Origin: Bacillota bacterium
GTDB lineage: Bacteria > Bacillota > Limnochordia > DTU080
NCBI GenBank assembly: GCA_012838035.1
Contig: DUQB01000092.1
Coordinates: 1-35,894 of the forward strand
Direction: 5' to 3'
DNA: 35,894 nucleotides
Numbering within the stretch: position 1 is the stretch's first letter; every line of letters starts with the position of its first letter. The notes under the pieces are model-generated. The model did not search any database, was not told the origin of the DNA, and saw only the letters and a program-made list of their open reading frames with translations. Positions 25,489 through 32,772 of this stretch are shown here, one piece after another. The position numbers and the translations under genes were made by a program.

Positions 25489-25646
25489 ATTTACGTTGAT
25501 AAAAACTTGCCTTTCCACAGGATTTCCCAATTTTCTTGCGAACCTGAACGACGATACCCAAAACACATGGATGCGTGCGTGGCGCCTTTGTGCTACATGC
25601 CGATCGGCAGTCTGTGTTGGTTATTACGGACTTTGGAGGTGCAGGA

Positions 25647-26402
25647 ATGGGGAATATGTTGCCATTGCGTTTTGTTGCAACGTCCTACAACATCTGGGAA
25701 ACCGCGCGTTGGCCGGAGAGAGAAAATGCATTGAGGGCATTTCTACAGATAACGCAACCCGATATCCTCTGCATCCAAGAGATACGACCCGTAACGCGAG
25801 AGGTGCTGGATGCCGAACTGCCCCAGCATGAACGCATTGACGATCCGTTTGAAGGTTGGCTGCGGGAAGGGAACATCTACTGGTCCAAGGCCATATTTGA
25901 GAAAGTGACCTATGGTGCGGAAGATATCGGGATGTTGGAGCCGCTGCGTCGCCTTTTTTGGGTGCGACTACAGTTTAAAGGCAGACCGCAGACTCTCTTG
26001 GTTACCACCGCGCACTACACGTATCAGGGTAATAAGCGCGAGGTGGAGGAAGGGTTCAATCCGCGCCTTGCGCAAGCCGATAAGACGATGGCCGCCCTCG
26101 ACAAACTGGCCGAGAAGAATGAACCGGTTCTGTTCATGGGCGATTTAAATGATTCGGTGAACGCCATCAGGCGCCTGCGTGCCGCCGGCTTGCAGGATAG
26201 TTTCCTAGCGATGGGCATGGCCCCTAAAGCGACTCATCCGGCACTTCCCACTGCGCGCGGTACGACGCCGCGGGTGCTCGACTGGCAGTTCCATCGCGGT
26301 CCCTTGCGCGTGATGAACACCAACGTCATGGATTTCTATGTAGGGGACTTTGCGCCTTCAGATCATAAGCCCGTCGTAACTACTTATGCTCTGATAGAGT
26401 AA
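25647..26402 (+). CDS. Endonuclease/exonuclease/phosphatase (EEP) fold enzyme
   Basis: The product is 251 residues from the ATG at 25647, six bases after GGAGGT; the frame is open 24 codons further. The EEP signature is complete: SYNIW (N15), IQEIR (E45), H123 in TTAHYTYQG, GDLND (D166, N168) and the C-terminal SDHKPV (238-243). The fold hydrolyses phosphoester bonds (nucleases, sphingomyelinases, inositol phosphatases). No signal peptide is visible with this start, so it is probably cytoplasmic. It is the third phosphoesterase type in the window found next to sugar-binding proteins. It lies downstream of binding protein 3 across a hairpin and ends at a shared terminator. Confidence 0.92.
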   Translation: MGNMLPLRFVATSYNIWETARWPERENALRAFLQITQPDILCIQEIRPVTREVLDAELPQHERIDDPFEGWLREGNIYWSKAIFEKVTYGAEDIGMLEPLRRLFWVRLQFKGRPQTLLVTTAHYTYQGNKREVEEGFNPRLAQADKTMAALDKLAEKNEPVLFMGDLNDSVNAIRRLRAAGLQDSFLAMGMAPKATHPALPTARGTTPRVLDWQFHRGPLRVMNTNVMDFYVGDFAPSDHKPVVTTYALIE

Positions 26403-26415
26403 ATGTCCGAAAAAA

Positions 26416-26445
26416 GTGGACGCTACGCAGCAGCATAGCGTCCAC
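26416..26445. terminator. Bidirectional intrinsic terminator
   Basis: A 10-bp stem GTGGACGCTA (26416-26425) / TAGCGTCCAC (26436-26445) lies between convergent genes. TTTTTTCGG follows on the minus strand, so it is a strong terminator for binding protein 4. Its core is nearly the same as that of 18057-18088. Confidence 0.82.
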
Positions 26446-26471
26446 AGAACTACCTTTTGTCATCAACCTTG

Positions 26472-27722
26472 TTATTTCTTCTTGAAGTCTTCCATATCGG
26501 TCTTGATCAGTAACTCCGCCTTCCGGATCGCCTGTTGCGGCGCTACCTTGTTCCTGATGATCTCCTTCAAGGCATTGCTCAGGTGCGACATGGTGAAACC
26601 ATGTTCCAACCACGCTTTATTCGGCGTAGCAATTTCCATAGCGTTCATAAATCCGCTGAAGAATTCCATAACAGGTCTGTAGTATGGGGCCATTAAATCT
26701 TGTCTTGCCAGAGGGAAGGAGCCGTTGGCCGCATCTAGTTTGCCTAAAGGCGTTCCGCCGTCTAAGGTGCCGGATACCAGCCACTCCAGGAACTTCCAGG
26801 CTTCTTCCTTGTTCTCCGCGGTGGTAGGTACCGCATAACCATGGTTGCGGTAGACAGCACCCGTGGTCACGGAACCGCGCAAGGGCGACACGGCGGCCAT
26901 ATCGTCAAAGGTGCCTCTGAGCTGCAAGGTTTGCGCATAGTAGGGCTCCGCCCACCACATGGCGCCTTCACCGTTGAGAAACGCCGACGCAAAGCTACCG
27001 CCCAGGACCATATAGCCGGCTCGATTGATGGCGTTGTCCCAAAGGTCAACCGCGTTGTAGACTTCGGGTACGTCGATGTAGGTGTTGCCTTGAGCATCGA
27101 TCAACTTGCCGCCTTCACCGAACACCGTGGTAGGAAAGGCATAATCAAGAAACCAGTTGTCGTTGCTGCCGATTGCGGGACGGAGCATCCTGCTGCCGTC
27201 CCAACGCGTGAGCTTGGGACCGATGATGTCTAACTCCGCCCAACTGGCGGGAGGCTTTTGCATGCCTGATTCTTCCAGTATGCGCTTGTTGTATAGAATG
27301 CCGGTGACGTTGCCGCCTAGAGGTATCCCTTTTAGTTCACCGCCAAACATGAGGCTCTCCACGGCAACCGGGTAATATGAACGTTTGAGAATTTCAGTTA
27401 ATGAATCGGGAGCCGTTTCCAGAAGACCCATTGAATAGAAGCTTGTCAGTACGGGAATGTCGGTTTTGATGATATCCGGGGGATTGGGCGACATGGTTTT
27501 AAGCAAAAGCACATCTCCCGCAGTCTCCCGCCCCAGCTCGATTATTTCTACATGGGGGTTGAGCCGCTCGTACTCTTCTATTAGTTCGACAACAACAGAA
27601 TACACCGCAGGGGTTGCCGCGATGTAACCGGACATAAAACGTAGTTGAACCTTTTCTTGTGCACTGGTTCCGAGGCTGAACAGCATGACTGCTATGACGG
27701 ACCACAATAAGACCCTTCGCAT
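26472..27722 (-). CDS. ABC sugar-type extracellular solute-binding protein 4 (family 1)
   Basis: The product is 416 residues from the ATG at 27722, after GAGGAG; the frame is open 16 codons further without a site. The signal peptide is about 1-21, ending LGTSA before QEKV, no lipobox. Landmarks are EEYERLNPHVEIIEL, TMSPNPPDIIKTDIP, LYNKRILEESGMQKPPASW, EAWKFLEWLVSG and a C-terminal KKEL-like helical tail ending KTDMEDFKKK. It is shorter in the middle than binding protein 3 and only distantly similar. It stands alone on its strand, convergent with the EEP gene, and its promoter is not clear. Confidence 0.93.
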   Translation of the reverse strand: MRRVLLWSVIAVMLFSLGTSAQEKVQLRFMSGYIAATPAVYSVVVELIEEYERLNPHVEIIELGRETAGDVLLLKTMSPNPPDIIKTDIPVLTSFYSMGLLETAPDSLTEILKRSYYPVAVESLMFGGELKGIPLGGNVTGILYNKRILEESGMQKPPASWAELDIIGPKLTRWDGSRMLRPAIGSNDNWFLDYAFPTTVFGEGGKLIDAQGNTYIDVPEVYNAVDLWDNAINRAGYMVLGGSFASAFLNGEGAMWWAEPYYAQTLQLRGTFDDMAAVSPLRGSVTTGAVYRNHGYAVPTTAENKEEAWKFLEWLVSGTLDGGTPLGKLDAANGSFPLARQDLMAPYYRPVMEFFSGFMNAMEIATPNKAWLEHGFTMSHLSNALKEIIRNKVAPQQAIRKAELLIKTDMEDFKKK

Positions 27723-28192
27723 GATTCTTTTCTCCTCACCCTTTAATATAGCCGCACGACCATACGACAAGCGGCAAAAGCGGCTTTAACCCACAGCCTA
27801 ACCTGAACGCCAAAGCGTCAAGCTACAGTTAGAACAGTTTTGCCCCATGAGGCGTGTATTCCTGCTTGTAGCGACTATTATCTTTGGTGGAACACTCCAC
27901 CGAGCACTATGATGCTAACAAAGGGATCTTGGTTAATATTTAAGGATGGCATCTGGAATATTACAAAGCGTTTGTGCGAGCCTCCCGGCCGCGCACCATG
28001 CTCTGCAGGTAGTGATGCATCTTCACGTTGTACTCTCTGCTGCAAGGGGAGCGCCGGCGACAGGGTTGGAATATGGCGATAGCGGTCATACTAGCGCGGA
28101 TGAGATTATCCGACCTGGCTTGAGACTATTCCGAAGCACAGGTGCGCCGGGGATATTACGGTAAACGACTATGACGGGAGAGGAGCACGCAC
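27723..28192. other. Intergenic region between divergent binding protein 4 and thiamine-binding-type gene
   Basis: No gene is supported in these 470 bases. CGATAGCGGTCATA (28077-28090) resembles the left half of the local LacI-type operator (GATANCGNT), 102 bases before the plus-strand gene, with TTGGAA at 28068-28073 as a poor -35 box. I looked for a TPP riboswitch on both strands and saw none. Confidence 0.4.
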
Positions 28193-28432
28193 ATGATTCT
28201 AGCGCAAGTATCTCTCTATCCTATTGAGGCAGCCGACGCCGATGCCGTAATCAATGCATCGATAGCCGAGCTGGACGGGGAAGACATACAGTATTCGGTA
28301 GGTCCTGTCAGCACTCACATCCAAGGGGATCCTACGGAAGTATTTGCCGCGTTGCAGACGCTGTTTGAGCGGGCAACCGCGGCAGGCGGCGAGGTATCCA
28401 TGGTGGTTACCATCACCAACGCGGAAGTATAG
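28193..28432 (+). CDS. Small MTH1187/YkoF-type thiamine-binding domain protein
   Basis: The product is 79 residues; the ATG at 28193 follows GAGAGGAG. The pattern LAQVSLYPI at the start, YSVGPVSTHIQGDPTEVFAAL in the middle (given as two blocks, YSVGP and THIQGDPTEVF) and VSMVVTITNAE at the end matches the ferredoxin-like thiamine-binding family (YqgV/MTH1187). Members bind thiamine or related pyrimidines and usually form tetramers in the cytoplasm. It is shorter than most (about 95-100 residues) because the C-terminal helix is trimmed. The usual neighbours, an HMP/thiamine ABC transporter or a TPP riboswitch, are absent, so the role here is open. Confidence 0.82.
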   Translation: MILAQVSLYPIEAADADAVINASIAELDGEDIQYSVGPVSTHIQGDPTEVFAALQTLFERATAAGGEVSMVVTITNAEV

Positions 28433-28473
28433 CCTGTCCGGAAGGGATGATGGAACAGCGTATGCATTAAAAG

Positions 28474-28507
28474 ACGCCACAAGGCGCGTCGGTCGGCCTT
28501 GTGGCGT
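28474..28507. terminator. Intrinsic terminator between convergent genes
   Basis: A perfect 12-bp stem ACGCCACAAGGC (28474-28485) / GCCTTGTGGCGT (28496-28507) with a 10-base loop. CTTTTAATG follows on the minus strand, so it mainly serves binding protein 5; for the plus-strand gene it is weaker. Confidence 0.78.
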
Positions 28508-28540
28508 TACAACATATGCCGTAGCTAAAGCCTCCTATCG

Positions 28541-29797
28541 TTACCGAGACTGGATTCCGTAGGCGTTTTCCAACACCGTGTTGATATCTTGCTCCGCTTT
28601 CATCAGCCCTTCCTGCACCGACCTTTCACCGCGCAGCACCGGGGTAATGGCGTTATTCTTGGCGGTTTGCCAGATGCTCCAATCGGGGCTCCAATCGGCA
28701 TCGGTCATGAATTCGCTGGATTGCGCCACCACGAGCTGGATATCATTGAGCTTAATACGTGAAGTTACCTCTCGCGACGACGGTATGCTGTAGGGCTCAT
28801 CGTAGGAAGCCCAGAAAGCCTCGATGGTCTCTCTGGTAACCAGCTCCTTAAGTACTGTGACTACAGCGTCCAAATCTTGATTCGGTCGTTTCATGACCTC
28901 CCACAAATTCGATCCGCCGTAGGTGTTGTGCGTAACCGGACCGCGAGGTACCGTGGTGACTCCCCAGTCCAAACCGGACACCTTGCTGTAGACGCTGATG
29001 TTAGCGCTGCCGATGATGACCATACCCAGGTTCTGATTGGCAAAGTTGAGGCCGAGCGCCGACGAACGGTCTTGGAGGAGCATGTCGGCAAGAAACTGTG
29101 TGGCGGCGGCGGCCTGCGGCGAGTTGATCGCCGCCTTCTGCCGATCTGCGCTGAGAACTTGGCCGCCGAAGGATTTGACCAACGGGTCGTAGATCGCATG
29201 TGTTGTTGATGCGGTGAATCCCCAAATGTCATTGACGCCGTCGCCGTTTGTATCTCGGGCGATCTTCTTGGCGTTTGCACGTAAGTCATCCCATGTCCAG
29301 TTCAGCGAGGGATAAGCTATACCTGCAGTATCAAACAGGCTTTTGTTGTACCATAGAACGGAAGCGACGGTGTCGTAGGGGATGCCGTAGACGCCGCTGC
29401 CTGCCGGTTGAGGCCAGCATACCTCGTTCCACGGACCTGCCCAGAAGTTCTTCGGATTAAGGTCCGGATCGTTCATCACGATGGATTCCAGGTCGACTAC
29501 GCCGCCTCGCACGACATGGCCGAAGAGGTAAGTGCCTGCCGTGTCCACGATGTCCGGCGCATCACCGGTACCAATGAGCACCAGCAGTTTGTTCCAGAAG
29601 TCGGGAAAGTTCACCACTTTGATCTCAATATCCGGATGTTGAGCTTGCCATTTGGGGAGTAGCAGTTCCGTCATGATCTGATAACGCGGCTGCGAGTAGG
29701 TGGCAATCGTTACGACGGGTCGTGCAGCATTAACACCAGTTGACAACATCGCGAGTAAGAGCAACGCTGTTAAAATGCCTGTCCTGAATCTCAACAA
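28541..29797 (-). CDS. ABC sugar-type extracellular solute-binding protein 5 (family 1)
   Basis: The product is 418 residues. The start is the TTG at 29797 (a second TTG follows at once), ten bases after GAGAGG; no ATG is suitably placed. The signal peptide is about 1-24, ending GVNA before ARPV, no lipobox. Landmarks are LPKWQAQHPDIEIKVV, IGTGDAPDIVDTAGTY, YDTVASVLWYNKSLF, DTNGDGVNDIWGFT and GGSNLWEVMKRP. The DTNGDGVNDIWG segment is common in receptors for oligosaccharides. It follows the GH26 gene by 126 bases on the same strand, which suggests uptake of mannan-type breakdown products; this is inference. Confidence 0.93.
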   Translation of the reverse strand: MLRFRTGILTALLLLAMLSTGVNAARPVVTIATYSQPRYQIMTELLLPKWQAQHPDIEIKVVNFPDFWNKLLVLIGTGDAPDIVDTAGTYLFGHVVRGGVVDLESIVMNDPDLNPKNFWAGPWNEVCWPQPAGSGVYGIPYDTVASVLWYNKSLFDTAGIAYPSLNWTWDDLRANAKKIARDTNGDGVNDIWGFTASTTHAIYDPLVKSFGGQVLSADRQKAAINSPQAAAATQFLADMLLQDRSSALGLNFANQNLGMVIIGSANISVYSKVSGLDWGVTTVPRGPVTHNTYGGSNLWEVMKRPNQDLDAVVTVLKELVTRETIEAFWASYDEPYSIPSSREVTSRIKLNDIQLVVAQSSEFMTDADWSPDWSIWQTAKNNAITPVLRGERSVQEGLMKAEQDINTVLENAYGIQSR

Positions 29798-29923
29798 ATC
29801 CAGTTCACCTCTCAGTTGTAGATATGCTCACATGTATACTCGAATTCTTGCAAAATGCCCGGCATCCTTCTAATCAATCACGTCGGGTACGCAAAATGTC
29901 TCTCTCCATATGGCTGTTAAATT

Positions 29924-30919
29924 CTAAATGTCCGAGATCACGTCGCTAAGGAAGTAGGAATTACTGATCAGGCGGCGGTACAGTTCCAAGATTTCGGTGT
30001 TGTTGGTAATGGAGTAGTCGTTGATTCGTCGTCCGGGACGGGCTTCCTTTACCGCGTTGACATCGAAATAGAAGATCGCCTTAATGCGGGGATATCGCTC
30101 TTGTAGGCCGGTATACATCCGTTCGAGCTTCTGTAAGGCAAACGAAACGTGCTCCTTTTGATCCGTGATGGTATAGTGCGTCACGCCGTACTCGGAAATC
30201 ATGATAGGTTTTCTCTCGGCATATGTTGCATACACATACCGGATCAACTCCATAGGATCCTCATGATCGGCACGTTGTCGTATGTCGTTGTTGTGATAAA
30301 CCACGTTATATACGCTCATGCCCACCCAATCGACATAGTCGTCGCCGGGGTAGAACTTTGTGATGGTCGACTGCGGGGTGATGGCGACGCTCCAAACCAT
30401 GGCTACATTAGGGGCCTCTTCCCTCATCACATTGTAGATTAAACGCCACTTCTCTATAAACATGGCCGGATTGCCGGAGTAGGCGGTCCAGTTCCCGTTC
30501 ATTTCGGATGCGAACCGGATGAAAATGGGTCCGCTCACCGCTTTACAAGCGCGGGCGAATGAACGTAGGTATGCATCGTCTTGCACTTCGTCCAAGCCGT
30601 TGTTGGGTTCCCAGGCGATGGTCGGCACTGCGCCGACTGCCTTTACGTTCTCCGCCCACGCGTAGGGAAACGGCCTGCCGTAGCCGACATAGCGCAGGAA
30701 TGAGGCATGTTTCTTGTGCGTCGTCTGGTTAAAAAGAGCCATATCATAGTTGAGATGGGAGCTAAGGTCGGTGTAGGCGCCGAGATATACGCCGCTATTG
30801 GGCTCATACTTTGCTTTGGTAGAGGTAGCGAGTTGCTTGGCCGCGGCACCCGGCATAAGCGGATAAACCGTGACGATAAGCAGTGTTAAAAACCTGATGA
30901 TCAGCCAAGCGCGTTTCAT
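29924..30919 (-). CDS. Secreted glycoside hydrolase family 26 (beta-mannanase-like)
   Basis: The product is 331 residues; the ATG at 30919 follows GGAGGTATCC. The signal peptide is 1-27, ending GAAA before KQLA. The GH26 barrel is recognised by the acid/base region IFIRFASEMNGNW (E139) and the nucleophile region KPIMISEYGVTHY (E243), with IAWEPNNG near residue 101 and DWVGMSVYN near 197. Both catalytic glutamates are present, so it should be active as a retaining endo-beta-mannanase or related enzyme outside the inner membrane. It lacks carbohydrate-binding modules. It is divergent from the CE15-like esterase, and binding protein 5 lies downstream. Confidence 0.9.
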   Translation of the reverse strand: MKRAWLIIRFLTLLIVTVYPLMPGAAAKQLATSTKAKYEPNSGVYLGAYTDLSSHLNYDMALFNQTTHKKHASFLRYVGYGRPFPYAWAENVKAVGAVPTIAWEPNNGLDEVQDDAYLRSFARACKAVSGPIFIRFASEMNGNWTAYSGNPAMFIEKWRLIYNVMREEAPNVAMVWSVAITPQSTITKFYPGDDYVDWVGMSVYNVVYHNNDIRQRADHEDPMELIRYVYATYAERKPIMISEYGVTHYTITDQKEHVSFALQKLERMYTGLQERYPRIKAIFYFDVNAVKEARPGRRINDYSITNNTEILELYRRLISNSYFLSDVISDI

Positions 30920-31113
30920 CCGGATACCTCCATTTGTAAACCGGGCATCAGCAGGGTCTTACCGTTTGGCCCTGCGCTGCCCGATTGTACAAATCTCCGG
31001 CTTGGCTTTCCTCGCATAAAAGCTACGAATGTGAAACGATTTTTACCGATGGGTCGGGAAGGAATCTGCGGTGCAGCCACCCTACCGCGCGGCAATCTAT
31101 AATGAGTGATCTT

Positions 31114-31332
31114 TTAAACAAAAAGCAGGAAAAACAGACACGCCTGATCAATACAGAAGCTGTGCCTTTCACTTTGGAACAGCTTCTGTCCGCCTAACTT
31201 GTAAAAGGCGGATTTAGTCGCGCCGGCACGCCGCATCACCCAGCCGATGACGTTGCGGCGTCCCTGCTCATATAAACGGCGAGGCGCCTCGTTAACCTCT
31301 TCTGTCGTAACATTTTGCTGGTACTCTATCAA
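31114..31332 (-). pseudogene. Remnant of a TetR-family regulator (helix-turn-helix only)
   Basis: A 72-codon frame without a ribosome site (TTG at 31332). Residues about 14-51 match the TetR N-terminal domain: RRLYEQGRRNV, then VMRRAGATKSAFY and a degenerate KLGGQKLF in place of the usual YHFxSKExLF. One residue is missing between the first helix and the recognition segment, and the whole ligand-binding domain (about 130 residues) is absent. The frame ends in a hydrophobic random tail. It lies in the region between the divergent GH26 and CE15 genes. I consider the TetR origin likely and function unlikely. Confidence 0.6.
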
Positions 31333-31352
31333 CGTAAGGGAGTAGTGAACCT

Positions 31353-32462
31353 ATGGATCATCAATATCACGAATTGCCCAATCTGTTTGTGTTTGAGGAT
31401 GGCGCTCCGGTGCGGACGGTTGAGGATTGGCAACGCCGTCGCCTAGAGCTGAGGGACATGATCTTTGACCTGCAGTATGGCGGCTTTCCGCCTCAGCCTG
31501 CCGGCGTACATGTGGAGGATCTGTGTATATCATCGCCGATGCAACGGTTTGCCAAGGCCAGATATGTGACTTTGAGAGTCGTTTGTACGACGGAAGATGG
31601 GAAAGGCATCAGCTTCATCCTGAATTATTATTTGCCGCAAGGCGAAGGACCATTTCCCGTGATACTGACGGGCGACGCTTGTTGGCGTAATACGTCGGAC
31701 TACATCATCTTAGAGATCCTGCATCGCGGTTACATCGTAGCACTATTCAATCGGGTGGAGATCGTCCCGGATATCAGGCAGGCGGGTAGAAACACAGGGC
31801 TTTATGCCGTGTATCCTGAACTGGAGTTTGGCGCTCTGTCCGCGTGGGCATGGGGTTACATGCGGGCCATTGATGCTTTGCTGACGCAGGAGTGCGTCAA
31901 TCCGGAGCAAATTGCTGTTGTGGGTCACTCTCGCGGCGGCAAGACCGTACTGTTGGCCGGTGCGATGGATGAACGGATTGCAGTGGTTGGGGCCAACAAC
32001 TCAGGTTCAGGCGGCGCGGGATGTTATCGGTGGCAAGGTCCCAAATCGGAGACGCTCGCGGACAACATGAAGAAATTCCCCGATTGGTACTGCCCGCGCA
32101 TGCTCCCCTATGTGGGCAGAGAACATGAACTGCCTTTTGATCAACACGGGCTCAAAGCGCTCATTGCGCCTAGGGCGTTACTCACTCTGGAGGCATATGA
32201 TGATCTGTGGGCAAATCCGACAGGTACATGGCAAACTTTTCAGGCGGCGCGAGAAACATATCGCTTCTTGGGGAAAGAAGATGCCATAGGTACTTGGTAT
32301 CGCGCAGGCGGTCACGGACATACCACCGAGGATTGGCAGGCATTCATGGAGTTTGTTGACTGGCAAATGCGCGGAGTCGCTCCCGGTCGGCAGTTCGACG
32401 GCAACCCGTTCCCCGACCTGCCGTCGGCCTATTCCTGGAGCGCTCCGGCTAAAGACAATTAG
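31353..32462 (+). CDS. Alpha/beta hydrolase, CE15 (glucuronoyl esterase)-like
   Basis: The product is 369 residues; the ATG at 31353 follows AAGGGAG. The nucleophile elbow GHSRGGKTVLLAGAMDERI (S193) and the following VVGANNSGSGGAG are typical of carbohydrate esterase family 15 and close relatives. The catalytic histidine is probably in GGHGHTTEDW (321-323), and the acidic residue lies in the APRALLTLEAYDDLW region. Family 15 cleaves the ester between glucuronoyl groups of xylan and lignin alcohols. No signal peptide is seen, so this member would act in the cytoplasm on imported oligosaccharide esters, or has another substrate. It is divergent from GH26. Confidence 0.85.
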   Translation: MDHQYHELPNLFVFEDGAPVRTVEDWQRRRLELRDMIFDLQYGGFPPQPAGVHVEDLCISSPMQRFAKARYVTLRVVCTTEDGKGISFILNYYLPQGEGPFPVILTGDACWRNTSDYIILEILHRGYIVALFNRVEIVPDIRQAGRNTGLYAVYPELEFGALSAWAWGYMRAIDALLTQECVNPEQIAVVGHSRGGKTVLLAGAMDERIAVVGANNSGSGGAGCYRWQGPKSETLADNMKKFPDWYCPRMLPYVGREHELPFDQHGLKALIAPRALLTLEAYDDLWANPTGTWQTFQAARETYRFLGKEDAIGTWYRAGGHGHTTEDWQAFMEFVDWQMRGVAPGRQFDGNPFPDLPSAYSWSAPAKDN

Positions 32463-32496
32463 ATAATAGAAGATCAGAGTAAGCAGCTATTGAAAT

Positions 32497-32549
32497 GCAT
32501 CGTCGGCATCATCTGCATTCAGGTACAGTGCGCGACGATGCGTTTTTTT
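32497..32549 (+). terminator. Intrinsic terminator after the CE15-like gene
   Basis: A 9-bp stem GCATCGTCG (32497-32505) / CGACGATGC (32533-32541) is followed by G and seven T. The loop is long (27 bases) and holds a partial second pairing. The gap to 32772 holds no gene; TTTATAACTAAA near 32610 is AT-rich and could hold a promoter. Confidence 0.75.
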
Positions 32550-32772
32550 ATTTGATGATCCTCATGTTGCTCCGGCACTGCCGGTATACTCCTACTCAGT
32601 TCAGTCGCATTTTATAACTAAATTTTACCAATGGTGGGACAAGGAAGGCATTTGCCCATGCCGAAGCTGTGGTCAGCGCCGTTATTCCAAAGGCAGGGTT
32701 ATTTGCGGGCGACATCCGGCGCAAGGATCATTTGCAACGCAGGGAGCAAGTCAGGGAAAGGAGATGTTGTTT

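Noticed and set aside
27771-28192. TPP riboswitch before the thiamine-binding-type gene
   Set aside because: The conserved CTGAGA and ACCTGAT elements are not present together on either strand; a lone AACCTGA near 27,800 lies in no suitable fold.
31102-31197. Possible 31-residue peptide (MSDLLNKKQEK...) on the plus strand
   Set aside because: No ribosome site precedes the ATG, and the frame overlaps the TetR remnant.
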